From Paludibacter sp. (lineage in GTDB: Bacteria > Bacteroidota > Bacteroidia > Bacteroidales > Paludibacteraceae): a stretch of 64,000 bases of DNA. Position numbers and translations under genes: made by a program. This document shows positions 46,493 to 56,327 of this stretch, one piece after another. The stretch is from positions 1-64,000 of the forward strand of contig JANJVQ010000016.1 of NCBI GenBank assembly GCA_024710005.1. The letters run 5' to 3'. Every line of letters starts with the position of its first letter. The stretch's first letter is position 1. The notes beneath the pieces are model-generated. The model did not search any database. It was not told where the DNA came from and was given only the letters and a program-made list of their open reading frames with translations.

Positions 46493-48100
46493 TTAATTAT
46501 CTTTGATTATAAATCGCTTAACAGTACCTTTCTTGCAATACATAAAGTATAAACCATCAACTAACTTACTTACATCAATTGTGTTGATACCTTTGTTTAG
46601 ATGTTCTTTCAAAACTACACTTCCTAAGACATTGAGAATTCTAATATCAGTATTATCTTCAGAAGTTATGTTGAGAGTATTCCTGGTGGGGATAGGATAA
46701 ACAACTAAATCGTCATCAGCAACTATTTTTTTTGTATCTGATGCATCGTCTTCCCACTTCCAGAGTTCGTAACCATAAGTTGCACTTGTGCCGATGGCAA
46801 AAGTTCCGATGGGGGTACTTAACAGATTGTCGTAGGTGCTCGTAAAGTCAGTATTAGCCAATGTATTTGCCCCGTTGTTGTATCTGTAAATAGCATGATT
46901 AGTATAATCACCCATATAAAGAAAATCATTTCCGATGGGTTGGAGAAAATTGACTAAATAGTTAAAATATCCGGGTGTTGTTCGGGTGATGCTATCCACA
47001 TTCATCCCGTTTAATTTGGCAATATAATCTCTGGAAGAAGAATTAACCTGGTCATTACACAGGAGATACAATTCTCCATTAAATTCCTGAAAGGCTCTTA
47101 TGAGTGTTTTATTCAAGGTATCGACAACAACAGTACCCGCTATAGTTCCATCCGATTTTGTAAGCGATCGTTTATTACCTGCATGAAATTGATTAAAATA
47201 CATGTGATTATTGAAAGTACACATTGTTATCACCTGATTAGCGCCATAATTTGCACCATTTAATTCCAGTGTAGTACCGGCTGTTGTTCCGTCAGTCTTG
47301 TAGATTCCCCCGAAACCAACAAAATATACGGCATTATTAAAGGAGAAAAACTTCATTTCGCTTCCAGCATAACCACCGTAAGTTGAAGCCATTTGATTGC
47401 TGCAATGTCCGCTGGGATTTGAATTGATCAGCATAAACGTACCAGCTTCAGTACCATCACTTACCCATGGCTCCCATCCATTTGTAACATCATTTGCAAA
47501 AAAGTATAATTTATTATTAATGACTGTACCTATGTGATGTCTTGACGACGACGGGAAAAACCCAAGCCCTCCCGGAACCATATCTTTTACTATTTGTGTC
47601 CCATTTGCCGAGCCATCACTTACCCATAACTCATAACCGCTTACACCATCATGACCGACCAAAAACAGCTTATCATCATTAGCGCCTAAAATAGACTTAA
47701 CGCCATAAAATTTGGATGAATCTGTGGGATGAATATCCGTTACAATTTGTGTCCCTGGGGCAGTACCATCAGTTACACATAGTTCGTTTCTACGATTAAT
47801 ATAATATAGTTTGCCACCCATCGGCACAAATCTGTTTTTTCTGAAATCCATTGCAGTCATTTTTTGCATTCCTATATTCGAGAGTATGGATGTACCTGCA
47901 GATGTCCCGTCGGAAGCAACTATATCACCGTAATAAGAGGTGAAATATACTTTCCCATTAAAAAAAGTCATACCAGCATCGTAATCATACAATATGTTTT
48001 CTGTTTGAGGGTACAAGTCTTTGACTAATTGAAATGACTGAGCATTTGCGGTGTAAAACAAAGCATAAAAAATCAGGAGTGTAAAACTTACTTTTTTCAT
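46493..48100 (-). CDS. Secreted ELWxxDGT-repeat protein with T9SS sorting domain
   Basis: The 535-residue protein has a signal peptide (about 1-20, FTLLIFYALFYTANAQ). At least six ELWxxDGT-type repeats follow (ELCVTDGTAPGTQIV, ELWVSDGSANGTQIV, EPWVSDGTEAGTFML, IYKTDGTTAGTTLE and others), probably a beta-propeller. The last 75 residues form a type A T9SS sorting domain (VVYPIPTRNTLNI, IRILNVLGSVV, VDGLYFMYCKKG). It is expected on the cell surface. It is the last of five minus-strand genes, 40 bp after the SBBP/PKD protein, and is probably co-transcribed with it. Confidence 0.87.
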   Translation of the reverse strand: MKKVSFTLLIFYALFYTANAQSFQLVKDLYPQTENILYDYDAGMTFFNGKVYFTSYYGDIVASDGTSAGTSILSNIGMQKMTAMDFRKNRFVPMGGKLYYINRRNELCVTDGTAPGTQIVTDIHPTDSSKFYGVKSILGANDDKLFLVGHDGVSGYELWVSDGSANGTQIVKDMVPGGLGFFPSSSRHHIGTVINNKLYFFANDVTNGWEPWVSDGTEAGTFMLINSNPSGHCSNQMASTYGGYAGSEMKFFSFNNAVYFVGFGGIYKTDGTTAGTTLELNGANYGANQVITMCTFNNHMYFNQFHAGNKRSLTKSDGTIAGTVVVDTLNKTLIRAFQEFNGELYLLCNDQVNSSSRDYIAKLNGMNVDSITRTTPGYFNYLVNFLQPIGNDFLYMGDYTNHAIYRYNNGANTLANTDFTSTYDNLLSTPIGTFAIGTSATYGYELWKWEDDASDTKKIVADDDLVVYPIPTRNTLNITSEDNTDIRILNVLGSVVLKEHLNKGINTIDVSKLVDGLYFMYCKKGTVKRFIIKDN

Positions 48101-48140
48101 TTTGTTGTTGTTATAGAAGTAAATAATTAATATATCTATT

Positions 48141-51100
48141 TTAATGGCGAATTAGTTTCACATGATAAACTTTATCGTTGAGTGTGATCTTGCATAAATA
48201 TAACCCTGAAGTTCCTGGTTCTGGAATAAATTCAACTTCATTTTCCTGATTAGCCGAAACATATTGATTAAGCAGCGTTTTCAGTTTTCTCCCTGTCGCA
48301 TCGTAAATGTCAATTCGGGCATTCGTGTTAGCGTGTGACTGGAATTTAATCTGAACTTTATCGCTGAAAGGATTTGGATAAGCCCTGAACTGACTCAATT
48401 CCGTTCCTTCAATATTGATTAATGTGTTTGGAGTTTCCGATACAGTAATCAATACACATTTGGAAGCCGAGCCATGATTATTAGATGCAGTTAAACACAC
48501 CTGATAATCGCCTGAATTGACATAAGCATGTGTTGGACTTGAAATATATTGAGGATAGGGGTGGTTAAAATTCCATTCCCAAAAAAGTGGACTATTTGTC
48601 GATTGATCTGTAAAGGAGACCGTATTCCCGTCAACCACATAGCTGAAATCCGGAACAGGTATTTGCGACTCGTCTCCCATCATTGATTTAATCAGGTAAT
48701 TAATAGTCGAACCATATGCTACACTATCGGAAATATACTTCAGGTTAAAGATGCCAAAAGTCCCCCAAGTACCATGATTGGTAACCACATGTCTGCTAAT
48801 GGTATCCGTTACCCAGGTTTGTCCACCGTCTTCTGTCCTTTGTATGCGGGCATCAACAGAGGCAATTCCTTTCTGTTCATTCAGAAACGATATTGCACCC
48901 ATGTTTCTTGCTGAACCAGGAACAGTAGACCAGGTTGCACCGCCATCAGTGGATTTCAACAGACCAAGGGAATTACTTCTTGCAATATAAATAACATTAC
49001 TATTCACCACTTCAATATCCCTTAAAGGATAGGTTTCAGTATAAACAGGAGTCCAGGTTGCACCTCCATTTATCGTTCGAACAATCTGATTACCGGCAGT
49101 CGCTATACCATTATTCGCATCAAACATGACCAAATCATAGACAGTTTCCTTCGAAATAACATGAAAATTCCAGGTATTCCCACCATCAGCAGTTATTGAC
49201 ATCAGACTGACCACGTCATCATCACTTAATCTGAGTGTATTGCCACGACCATAAGCTATATTGCTGTCAGCAAAGTAAAGTCCGCCAAACGCGCCAAATG
49301 CTGTAGGTGCATATGTTTCTGAAAAATCAATCAAATCAATATTAGTCCAGTTTTCCCCACCATCCGTGGTTTTGAAAGTGCTGATAGTTCCATTCAAGAA
49401 AGCCGTAGAGCTCGTATAACCAGCAGCAAAACCAAACATCATGGCTTCATCATAGAACGTAAGTGCAGATAATAATTCAACTGGCTTATTAACCAATTCC
49501 AGTGTAACTCCTCCATCAAATGTCTTATAATAATTGCTATTGGATGACAACAGACCATTTTGTTCGTTGAAGAAACGGATAAAATTGCCTTCGAACGAAG
49601 TAGAGGTACCTTCGTGCACATCGTACCAAGCCTGATACGGAGGACTTGATACGGTTATTTCTTTGCACACTGTTGCTATTCCACCGGCATTTGACGTTGT
49701 CAAGCATACATTATAGGTACCTTTTTGAGCAAAGTGATACACCGGATTTTGATTTTCAACTGTACCTGACGAGTCTCCAAAGTCCCACGACCAACCTGTA
49801 TTGGTCGTTCCGGTTGCCGTGAAAGTAACCTTATTTTTTTCTACACTATAGGTAAAAGAAGCATCTGGCAAGGGGTAGATAATCAGTTCAAAAACTTGCT
49901 CATCCACACATTCGCCATCCGTGAGGATCAACTTAACGTTGTAAGTACCCGGTTCAGCATAAATATGACTGATATTACCAACAGTTGTATAGTCAGTGAC
50001 GCCATCACCATCCACATCCCACGCATAGCTTGTATTTTCAGTGGTATTCAAACTGGCATCAGTAAACGTGACCGATGTGCCAACCTGGGCATGTACTGCA
50101 CTAAACGCTGCTTTCACAACACAGGTTCCAGCAGTTGCATTACCCAGTTTCGCCACGAAAAACCCGTCATTCGATTGGTTTAGTGTTGTTTCTCCAAACT
50201 TCTTTGTTCCGCTGAATTTCCCGGTGACAAATAAATTACCCGCCACATCAGTTGAAATACCGACTATCTGATCTGCCCAGGTACCAAATGAAATTGCTTC
50301 GATACTCAAAGCGGACTGCAAAGCACCTGTCGATTTATTGAACGCCAGCAGCGCCATTCCGCCCGGATGTGTTATGCCATCAATTTGCGTATTATTTGCA
50401 AGTTTACCACCTGCATATAATAAACCATCTGATGCTGCATGAATACTGTAGATATTATTGTAAGTTGTATTGGAATTTTTCGCCCACAAAACTGCCCCAT
50501 TGTTATCCAGACCAGCCACAAACAGGTCATCATACCATTCATCAGCCGCAGTGAGGGTTATCGTTCCAAAACCGGCAACCTTCCGATAGCCTCCTGTAAG
50601 ATATATCTTGCCATCCGAATCAGTTGTGATGGATGTCGGAGAGTCAGCTGCCGTACCGCCAAAAGTTTGATGCCAATGATAGTTCCCTGCACTATTGTAT
50701 TTAAAAACAAAGATATCCTGTTGCCCCAACGAAGTTAGAGAAACCCCATCCGCATTACTTGTATCATTAAAATTACCTGTCCATAAAATACTTCCATCGT
50801 TTGTAATGGTAATATCTTTACCTTCGTTTACAAATGAACCGGTACTTGTTATTGTTTTAATAGATTCAAATGCACCGTATTGATTTAATTTAACCAGATA
50901 AGCACCTTTTTCTGTTGGTGTAAAACCAAATATTGTTGCATTATTAAAATAATAACCGGTTAAGTAAATGCTATTATCAGCATCAATGGCAACGGAATTA
51001 ACATTTTTCATTCCATTGCCGGAAGTGGTAAATACCCAAAAATTATTGCCATCAGCATCAAACTTGGCAACAAACACATTGGAGGATGAACCAACAGATG

Positions 51101-51491
51101 TAACCGACTGACGGCCAAAACTAACAGTCCCCGCATAGCTTCCACATATTACCACGTTACCTTCCTGATCCATCGCGATGTCTACTCCCTGATCATCTCC
51201 GGTATTGCCAAAGGTTTTGCCCCATACGTAGTTACCTTCCGCATCAAATTTCACCAGTAAAATATCCTGACCGCCATACTTAGTCAACACATTTGAACCG
51301 AACGAAATCGGCGATTGAGGCCAACCACTTACTGTTCCCAGCACATAGCTATTTCCCAGGGGATCGGTCACCAACGCTTTTCCTTCGGCACCCGAACTGG
51401 CACCATTCTGCACAGCCCAGCTGAAATCCGGTTGAGAGAAAGAAGCCAACGACAAAGTCAGCAAGACTGATAATATATTAATTTTATTCAT
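48141..51491 (-). CDS. Secreted SBBP/PKD/YCF48-like protein with T9SS sorting domain
   Basis: The start used is the ATG of MNKINIL; the longer frame opens with TTG. The 1116-residue protein has a signal peptide (about 1-20, ILSVLLTLSLASFS) and an SBBP-type propeller (about 25-450: GNSYVLGTV, GNVVICGSY, GKIYLTGGY, GNLFVTGKF). Two PKD domains follow (YAWDVDGDGVTDY...AEPGTYNVKL and WSWDFGDSSGTVE). A second, YCF48-like propeller has five DGGxTW motifs (DGGENW, DGGNTW, NGGATW, DGGATW, DGGQTW). A third PKD domain and a T9SS sorting domain end it (RAYPNPFSDKVQIKF, IYDATGRKLK, GLYLCKI). A surface adhesin- or scaffold-like role is possible. The ligand is unknown. Confidence 0.88.
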   Translation of the reverse strand: MNKINILSVLLTLSLASFSQPDFSWAVQNGASSGAEGKALVTDPLGNSYVLGTVSGWPQSPISFGSNVLTKYGGQDILLVKFDAEGNYVWGKTFGNTGDDQGVDIAMDQEGNVVICGSYAGTVSFGRQSVTSVGSSSNVFVAKFDADGNNFWVFTTSGNGMKNVNSVAIDADNSIYLTGYYFNNATIFGFTPTEKGAYLVKLNQYGAFESIKTITSTGSFVNEGKDITITNDGSILWTGNFNDTSNADGVSLTSLGQQDIFVFKYNSAGNYHWHQTFGGTAADSPTSITTDSDGKIYLTGGYRKVAGFGTITLTAADEWYDDLFVAGLDNNGAVLWAKNSNTTYNNIYSIHAASDGLLYAGGKLANNTQIDGITHPGGMALLAFNKSTGALQSALSIEAISFGTWADQIVGISTDVAGNLFVTGKFSGTKKFGETTLNQSNDGFFVAKLGNATAGTCVVKAAFSAVHAQVGTSVTFTDASLNTTENTSYAWDVDGDGVTDYTTVGNISHIYAEPGTYNVKLILTDGECVDEQVFELIIYPLPDASFTYSVEKNKVTFTATGTTNTGWSWDFGDSSGTVENQNPVYHFAQKGTYNVCLTTSNAGGIATVCKEITVSSPPYQAWYDVHEGTSTSFEGNFIRFFNEQNGLLSSNSNYYKTFDGGVTLELVNKPVELLSALTFYDEAMMFGFAAGYTSSTAFLNGTISTFKTTDGGENWTNIDLIDFSETYAPTAFGAFGGLYFADSNIAYGRGNTLRLSDDDVVSLMSITADGGNTWNFHVISKETVYDLVMFDANNGIATAGNQIVRTINGGATWTPVYTETYPLRDIEVVNSNVIYIARSNSLGLLKSTDGGATWSTVPGSARNMGAISFLNEQKGIASVDARIQRTEDGGQTWVTDTISRHVVTNHGTWGTFGIFNLKYISDSVAYGSTINYLIKSMMGDESQIPVPDFSYVVDGNTVSFTDQSTNSPLFWEWNFNHPYPQYISSPTHAYVNSGDYQVCLTASNNHGSASKCVLITVSETPNTLINIEGTELSQFRAYPNPFSDKVQIKFQSHANTNARIDIYDATGRKLKTLLNQYVSANQENEVEFIPEPGTSGLYLCKITLNDKVYHVKLIRH

Positions 51492-51516
51492 GCTCAATAT
51501 TTTTAGCTATAAAAAT

Positions 51517-53205
51517 CTAATAATCAATTCTAATTAAACTCAGTTCTTTTCCACCAGGGGCTTTGATTCTTCCCGGAAAATAGATGGCGTCACTGGTAAA
51601 TAGTGCAGGTGTATCACCCATCGAATTAAAGTTCTTCTGAATATCACTTAACAAATTCAATTCACTTTTTCCCGAAACCCCATCAATGACAAACAATTGC
51701 GTAAGGTGGTAGATTTCAAAAATCTGCTGCTTAGTAGTTGTAGTGGTTGTTATCTTCAGGTTCCCGGAAGTTCTGGAGTTGCTTGAGGTTGACTCCTGCA
51801 CCGCATTGGAGAGTTCGTGTGGCTGGTCACTGTTCACCAGGTAAATCTGATTTCCCTTCACCTTAAACTGATGGGTATAATAGTTATTTTTGGTTACATC
51901 AGCGTGAGGAAAAACATAGTATTTTATCAACTCATGTCCGGCTGAAAGAAGTATCCCATGATGGAAACCATCTGATTTACCCAATATAAATACATTTCCG
52001 TTTTCGAGCGTTTTCGCCTGATAAAAATTAGGGCCACCGGTAAATTTCTGAAGTTTTGCTTTCCCAGCTCCTGCTAATTCGAATTTGGCAGCAAAATCTT
52101 TATCTAAGTAAGTCTTCGTAGTAATTAATTTTCCATCCGCATTCAACACAGCGTAGGTCACACCCGACAAAGCTGTTTGTCCTCCATAGAACATCCTCCA
52201 TCCTTTCCCCGCTGCACCTGTACCAATCACAATCGTTTTATCGTCGGTTGCTACTGTTTGAAAATTTACGGTCCGCAAATCCGATTTGTGCATCGCTTCT
52301 GAAACAACCTGATTATTGGCGTCAATTTCATAGATATAAAGATTATTCCTATCTTCTTCGGGAGCAATTAATTCTTTTTGTGCTTTTACGTTTGATGGGG
52401 CATTCAGGGGCATTGTCAGGGCAATGAAATTACCTTTGGCTGAAATGCCTGAACCAACCCCCTGCATGGCATAAGGCATGATGTGGATGTTACTCGATTC
52501 GTCCAATGATTCCCCTCCTGCTTTAAAAACGACCAATCGGTTAAAATGATTGGAAGAAGGTTCTCTGATATTGATTTTCTCGGTAATTATACCAGCACTT
52601 TGAATATATCCACTAATTGGGGCCATGGCTGCAACGCCAACCGGAGCAAAAGTATAGGACATGTGTCGACCGTTCTGACCTTTAAATTTCACCACCTTTA
52701 AATCATCCGGAATAATCGCCCTGTTACCTATGACAGTCGTTCTCCAGGTATCCTCAGCTTTCAATTTACGGTCTTCAATCTTTTTATAATCATACCCGTA
52801 AATGAAGTTATCATCACTCTTTAAACCTAAAACCCCTTTTTGCAGTTTCAGGGCACCCCAGCTTGAGCCAACAAACATGACTTCCATACTGGTAAATTCT
52901 TTCATATTAACTGCTGTCGAATTTCTATCAGTATCATAGGTCTTATTCAATAAATCTAAAGCAGCATTTTTTTGATGTATTTTGGCATGCGATGCATCGG
53001 CATTAAATTCATAGGCTGACATACCGGCTTTATGCATGTAGAATAAAGCAACATTGCCACTCTCGAGCGGGAATATTCCCCCAAAACTTCCTTTTTCTGA
53101 ATCTTTGTCTAATTTTATTTTTCCACTTTTAACCTGTGCTGGTAATTGAAACAGGGAAATAGACAGACACCATAACAAAATAAAAAAGTAATTATTTTTT
53201 TTCAT
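51517..53205 (-). CDS. Secreted protein of unknown function
   Basis: The 562-residue protein has a clear signal peptide (about 1-24, YFFILLWCLSISLFQLPAQ). The mature part is beta-rich with repeated segments of the kind ENGNVFILGKSDG and GNVALFYMHKAG, suggesting a propeller. A Ser/Thr-rich patch (near 460-480, TSSNSRTSGN and a run of Thr) may be a flexible linker. I find no T9SS sorting domain; it ends LSLIRIDY. It lies between the response regulator and the SBBP protein on the same strand, so it may be a periplasmic or outer-membrane partner of the cargo. I do not recognise a named family. Confidence 0.65.
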   Translation of the reverse strand: MKKNNYFFILLWCLSISLFQLPAQVKSGKIKLDKDSEKGSFGGIFPLESGNVALFYMHKAGMSAYEFNADASHAKIHQKNAALDLLNKTYDTDRNSTAVNMKEFTSMEVMFVGSSWGALKLQKGVLGLKSDDNFIYGYDYKKIEDRKLKAEDTWRTTVIGNRAIIPDDLKVVKFKGQNGRHMSYTFAPVGVAAMAPISGYIQSAGIITEKINIREPSSNHFNRLVVFKAGGESLDESSNIHIMPYAMQGVGSGISAKGNFIALTMPLNAPSNVKAQKELIAPEEDRNNLYIYEIDANNQVVSEAMHKSDLRTVNFQTVATDDKTIVIGTGAAGKGWRMFYGGQTALSGVTYAVLNADGKLITTKTYLDKDFAAKFELAGAGKAKLQKFTGGPNFYQAKTLENGNVFILGKSDGFHHGILLSAGHELIKYYVFPHADVTKNNYYTHQFKVKGNQIYLVNSDQPHELSNAVQESTSSNSRTSGNLKITTTTTTKQQIFEIYHLTQLFVIDGVSGKSELNLLSDIQKNFNSMGDTPALFTSDAIYFPGRIKAPGGKELSLIRIDY

Positions 53206-53299
53206 ATCATTTTATTTAAAATTATTACAAATACAAAATTCAATCAATTGATTGCCTGTTACAATAGGTACATATAGGTATTTTTATAGGTACAAATAC

Positions 53300-53956
53300 C
53301 TATAACTGATTTGTAAGTGCGAATTTGACCAGACCAATCGTGTTTCTACATCCGGTTTTATAAAGAATATTCGCTCTGTGTTGATCAACGGTCTTCTTGC
53401 TGATAAACAACTTTTGAGCAATTTCCTCACTGGTACATTCCTGTACAATCAACTTTAAAATCTCTTGTTCCCGGTTCGTTAGTATTTTCAGATTTTCTTT
53501 GTTTATTTTTTCTTTTTCGATTTGTCCCAATACAATGGGAATGAGTTCACTTGAAAACCATTTACCATTTTGAGACAATCGAAAAAAAGCATCAAAAAGC
53601 TCATCACGACTGGCATTTTTAAGCATGAAACCATCCGCTCCGGCTGCAATACATTCTTTGACAATGGCTGCATTATCATACATACTCAAAATCATTACCT
53701 TTATTTGAGGAAACATTTTTTTTACACCTCGACACAGTTCAATGCCGTTCATACCCGGCATATTAATATCGGAAAGTAAAATTTGGTATTGTTCCGGATT
53801 ATTTGTAATCAGGTTAAAAGCCGTTTGACCATTGTTACATTCAGCAACAACAATATACCCTTTATTATTGCCAATCATGGTTTTTAACCCATCGATTATC
53901 ATCTGATGATCATCAGCAATCAAAATAGTAACCGGACTTTGTATTAAGTTGTTCAT
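53300..53956 (-). CDS. NarL/LuxR-type response regulator
   Basis: The 218-residue protein has a receiver domain (about 10-130) with the acidic pair in IADDHQMIIDGL, the phospho-acceptor Asp in ILLSDINMPGMNG, Ser/Thr in ILSMYDN and the Lys in GFMLKNAS. A LuxR-type helix-turn-helix follows (about 155-218): LTNREQEILKLIVQECTSEE and ISKKTVDQHRANIL. It shares a 4-bp ATG/TGA overlap with the histidine kinase, so the two form a cognate pair. The secreted-protein genes just downstream are the likely targets, by position only. Confidence 0.93.
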   Translation of the reverse strand: MNNLIQSPVTILIADDHQMIIDGLKTMIGNNKGYIVVAECNNGQTAFNLITNNPEQYQILLSDINMPGMNGIELCRGVKKMFPQIKVMILSMYDNAAIVKECIAAGADGFMLKNASRDELFDAFFRLSQNGKWFSSELIPIVLGQIEKEKINKENLKILTNREQEILKLIVQECTSEEIAQKLFISKKTVDQHRANILYKTGCRNTIGLVKFALTNQL

Positions 53957-55917
53957 ATATTAACCGGAATAATTAGTTTAATGGTAGTTCCTTCATTACT
54001 ATATGATTGCATATTAAGTTCTCCACTCAGGAATCTGACACGGGCACTGATATTTTTCCAACCCAGTCCTTCATTAGCAACCAGATTACGGGTATCGAAA
54101 CCAACCCCATTGTCTTTTATCGAGACAAATAGTTGGTTTTTTATCAGGTTCATGTCAATACTGATACGGGTAGCCCGGGCATGTTTAATCAGGTTGTTAA
54201 GTATTTCCTGTACAATACGGTACACAGTGATTTGTTGCTCAATGGGCAATGCTCCCTCCTTCAGTTGAATGGCGTTCAGATTCAGTTCTACCCCAACATT
54301 TCCGGCGAATCGTATGCGTTCAGCGGTATCTTCAATCGCTTTCAGCAACCCGAGATTCAGTTCTGCAGGAATCAGATTATGTGAGATTGTGCGGACTTCT
54401 GTAATTGTTTCGTCAATCAAGACAGATACCCTAATCAGTTCATTTCGATCATTTTCTGCAGATTCACTGATTAATTTACTAATCATCATTTTTTGCAACG
54501 CAAGTTTTTGTCCTATGCTGTCATGCAGGTCACGGGCAATGCGGATACGTTCATTTTGTTCACTCTTGAATACGGCATTTTGCAAAGTCTGTTCACTTTT
54601 CAAACGAGTATTAAACTGTTTCCAACGGTACCAAGCAATACAGCCAATAATGACAAACAAAGCAAACAAAGCTATAGAATAAAGTAAGGTATTCTTTTTG
54701 TTTTGCGCCAATTCCATCCGGGCTAACTGCCATTCGGTTTTTTCATGTTGCTGTTTTAATTCAAGTATCTCCTTTTCCTTTAATGCTGTATTATATTTTG
54801 TCTCCATTTCAGCCAGCTTGCCGGCATGGTCATCAATAAATCTTTGTTCTATTTGTTTTTCATACAATTGTTGATAATATTGTCCCTTTTGAGTATCTCC
54901 TGATAAATAATAGCCCAGTGACGCATTCTTATATACCGGACTTGCAAAAAAGTACAAATCAGGTTCCTTGTCTAATATTTTCAGGGCTTTATGAGCATAT
55001 TTCACAGCCTGTGCTGGTTGTTTCAGATGAATGTAGTTACCAGCAATCATGGCATACACATTCATCAAAAATTTATTACGCAATGGAATGGATTTAGACT
55101 CTGCCAGTATGACCAGGTTTAGTTTCAGACTTTCATTGTGCCTGTTGAGTTCAGCGTACAGATTGGCCAGATTACTCATACTCTCGAAATACTGTGTTTG
55201 ATTATCGTATTTTTTACTTACAGCCATCGCATCCTGATAAGCTTTTTCTGATTCAGGATATTTCTTCAGGTTGCGATAACATATCCCAATATTGTTATAT
55301 GAATGAGCAACAACTCCTTTCAAATTTGGATTCGCCTGGCGAATGACCAGTGCTTTTTTGTGGTAACTGAGTGCTTTTTCGTAGAAACCCATTTCCTGGT
55401 AAATGAGGCCTATGTTGTTTTGGATGATACTCTCGTCCATTTTTTTGTTTTCAGGAAGTGTTTGATTTAATTCCAGACATTGATTGAAAAATGCCAGCGC
55501 TTCAGTTTTCAACCCCTGGTTCCAATGATACATACCCAGGTTATTGAGCAGTTTAATCTCCATGTCGGGAAAATGATACGTTTTGCTGAGTTCTAATGCT
55601 TGCTCAAATTGTATTCGGGCTGAATCTGAATTGCCTGTTACATCATAAAACACCCCTTTTATACTGAGGGCATTCACAATCCCATATTTGTTATTTATTT
55701 TTACCGATAGGGCATAACCATCCTCAATGTATTTACGTGCCTGCTTTGTATCTTTAAAGACATACTGAAAACCAATCTTCAATTGTGTAAGCGCTTTTAT
55801 GGAATCATTAGTGGTGGTTTCTACAATGGTTATCATGCTATCCAGCGGGGTTTGCTGAGCAACAATTTGATTTAAAAACAACCAATAAAGCAGATGAAAG
55901 ATTAGCTTTTTATTCAT
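53953..55917 (-). CDS. TPR-containing sensor histidine kinase (HisKA_3 type)
   Basis: The start used is the ATG of MNKKLIF; the longer frame opens with TTG. The protein has 654 residues with a signal peptide (about 1-20), tetratricopeptide repeats over about 35-360 (YVFKDTKQARKYIEDGYALS, NIGLIYQEMGFYEKALSYHKK, NIGICYRNLKKYPESEKAYQ), one membrane helix near 405-425 (LLYSIALFALFVIIGCIAWYR), and a cytoplasmic kinase core. The phospho-acceptor His is in RIARDLHDSIGQKLALQK. The ATPase end shows IVQEILNNLIKHARA and SIKDNGVGFD. The TPRs would lie in the periplasm, where they could sense protein partners. Confidence 0.92.
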   Translation of the reverse strand: MNKKLIFHLLYWLFLNQIVAQQTPLDSMITIVETTTNDSIKALTQLKIGFQYVFKDTKQARKYIEDGYALSVKINNKYGIVNALSIKGVFYDVTGNSDSARIQFEQALELSKTYHFPDMEIKLLNNLGMYHWNQGLKTEALAFFNQCLELNQTLPENKKMDESIIQNNIGLIYQEMGFYEKALSYHKKALVIRQANPNLKGVVAHSYNNIGICYRNLKKYPESEKAYQDAMAVSKKYDNQTQYFESMSNLANLYAELNRHNESLKLNLVILAESKSIPLRNKFLMNVYAMIAGNYIHLKQPAQAVKYAHKALKILDKEPDLYFFASPVYKNASLGYYLSGDTQKGQYYQQLYEKQIEQRFIDDHAGKLAEMETKYNTALKEKEILELKQQHEKTEWQLARMELAQNKKNTLLYSIALFALFVIIGCIAWYRWKQFNTRLKSEQTLQNAVFKSEQNERIRIARDLHDSIGQKLALQKMMISKLISESAENDRNELIRVSVLIDETITEVRTISHNLIPAELNLGLLKAIEDTAERIRFAGNVGVELNLNAIQLKEGALPIEQQITVYRIVQEILNNLIKHARATRISIDMNLIKNQLFVSIKDNGVGFDTRNLVANEGLGWKNISARVRFLSGELNMQSYSNEGTTIKLIIPVNI

Positions 55918-56014
55918 TGTGTTGGGTTTTGATAACAAACACTTAATTTGGTTAACATTTCAAATGGTAAAATTGTTCTTAAACCCGCATCTTATCCACC
56001 ATCGACAACAAACT

Positions 56015-56272
56015 GAACAATCCGTCACCCGGCAAGACATGCAACTAATTGAATGGGATGCATCAAACGGACTCATCAAACTGAATCCGCTGATTGATTA
56101 TACCGAAGCACAGGTTTGGGAGTACATCAAAACCAATCAGGTTCCTTACAATAAGCTGCACGACCGTGGTTTTCCGAGCATTGGCTGTCAGCCCTGTACC
56201 CGCGCTATTGAACCCGGGGAAGATGTCCGTGCCGGCAGGTGGTGGTGGGAAAACCCGGAGCAAAAAGAATGC
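56015..56272 (+). pseudogene. cysH 3' fragment, right copy of the 258-bp repeat
   Basis: The native frame is still open and encodes the last 86 residues of CysH up to the KEC, then runs into unrelated sequence (WLRFLLQS). It has no start, no PP-loop and no first cluster cysteine pair, so it cannot be functional. It differs from 46064-46321 at three bases, which implies a recent duplication or continued gene conversion. It lies 55 bp upstream of gldL. Confidence 0.9.
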
Positions 56273-56327
56273 TGGCTCCGCTTCTTGTTACAATCAATTA
56301 ATTTTTAAACTCAAAATTCTACGATAT

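Larger units (their letters stand above)
46322..56272. other. 9.95-kb segment bracketed by a cysH-derived direct repeat
   Basis: The segment from just after the left repeat to the end of the right repeat is one repeat unit long. All five of its intact genes are on the minus strand, opposite to cysH and gldL, and form one theme (TPR sensor kinase, response regulator and three secreted proteins). The geometry is that of an insertion that duplicated 258 bp of its target or of a homologous integration. No integrase, transposase or tRNA was found inside. Confidence 0.55.

Noticed and set aside
56094-56327. 78-residue N-terminal extension of GldL
   Set aside because: It opens with TTG and reads the cysH fragment in a wrong frame; the ATG at 56328 begins the normal GldL sequence.
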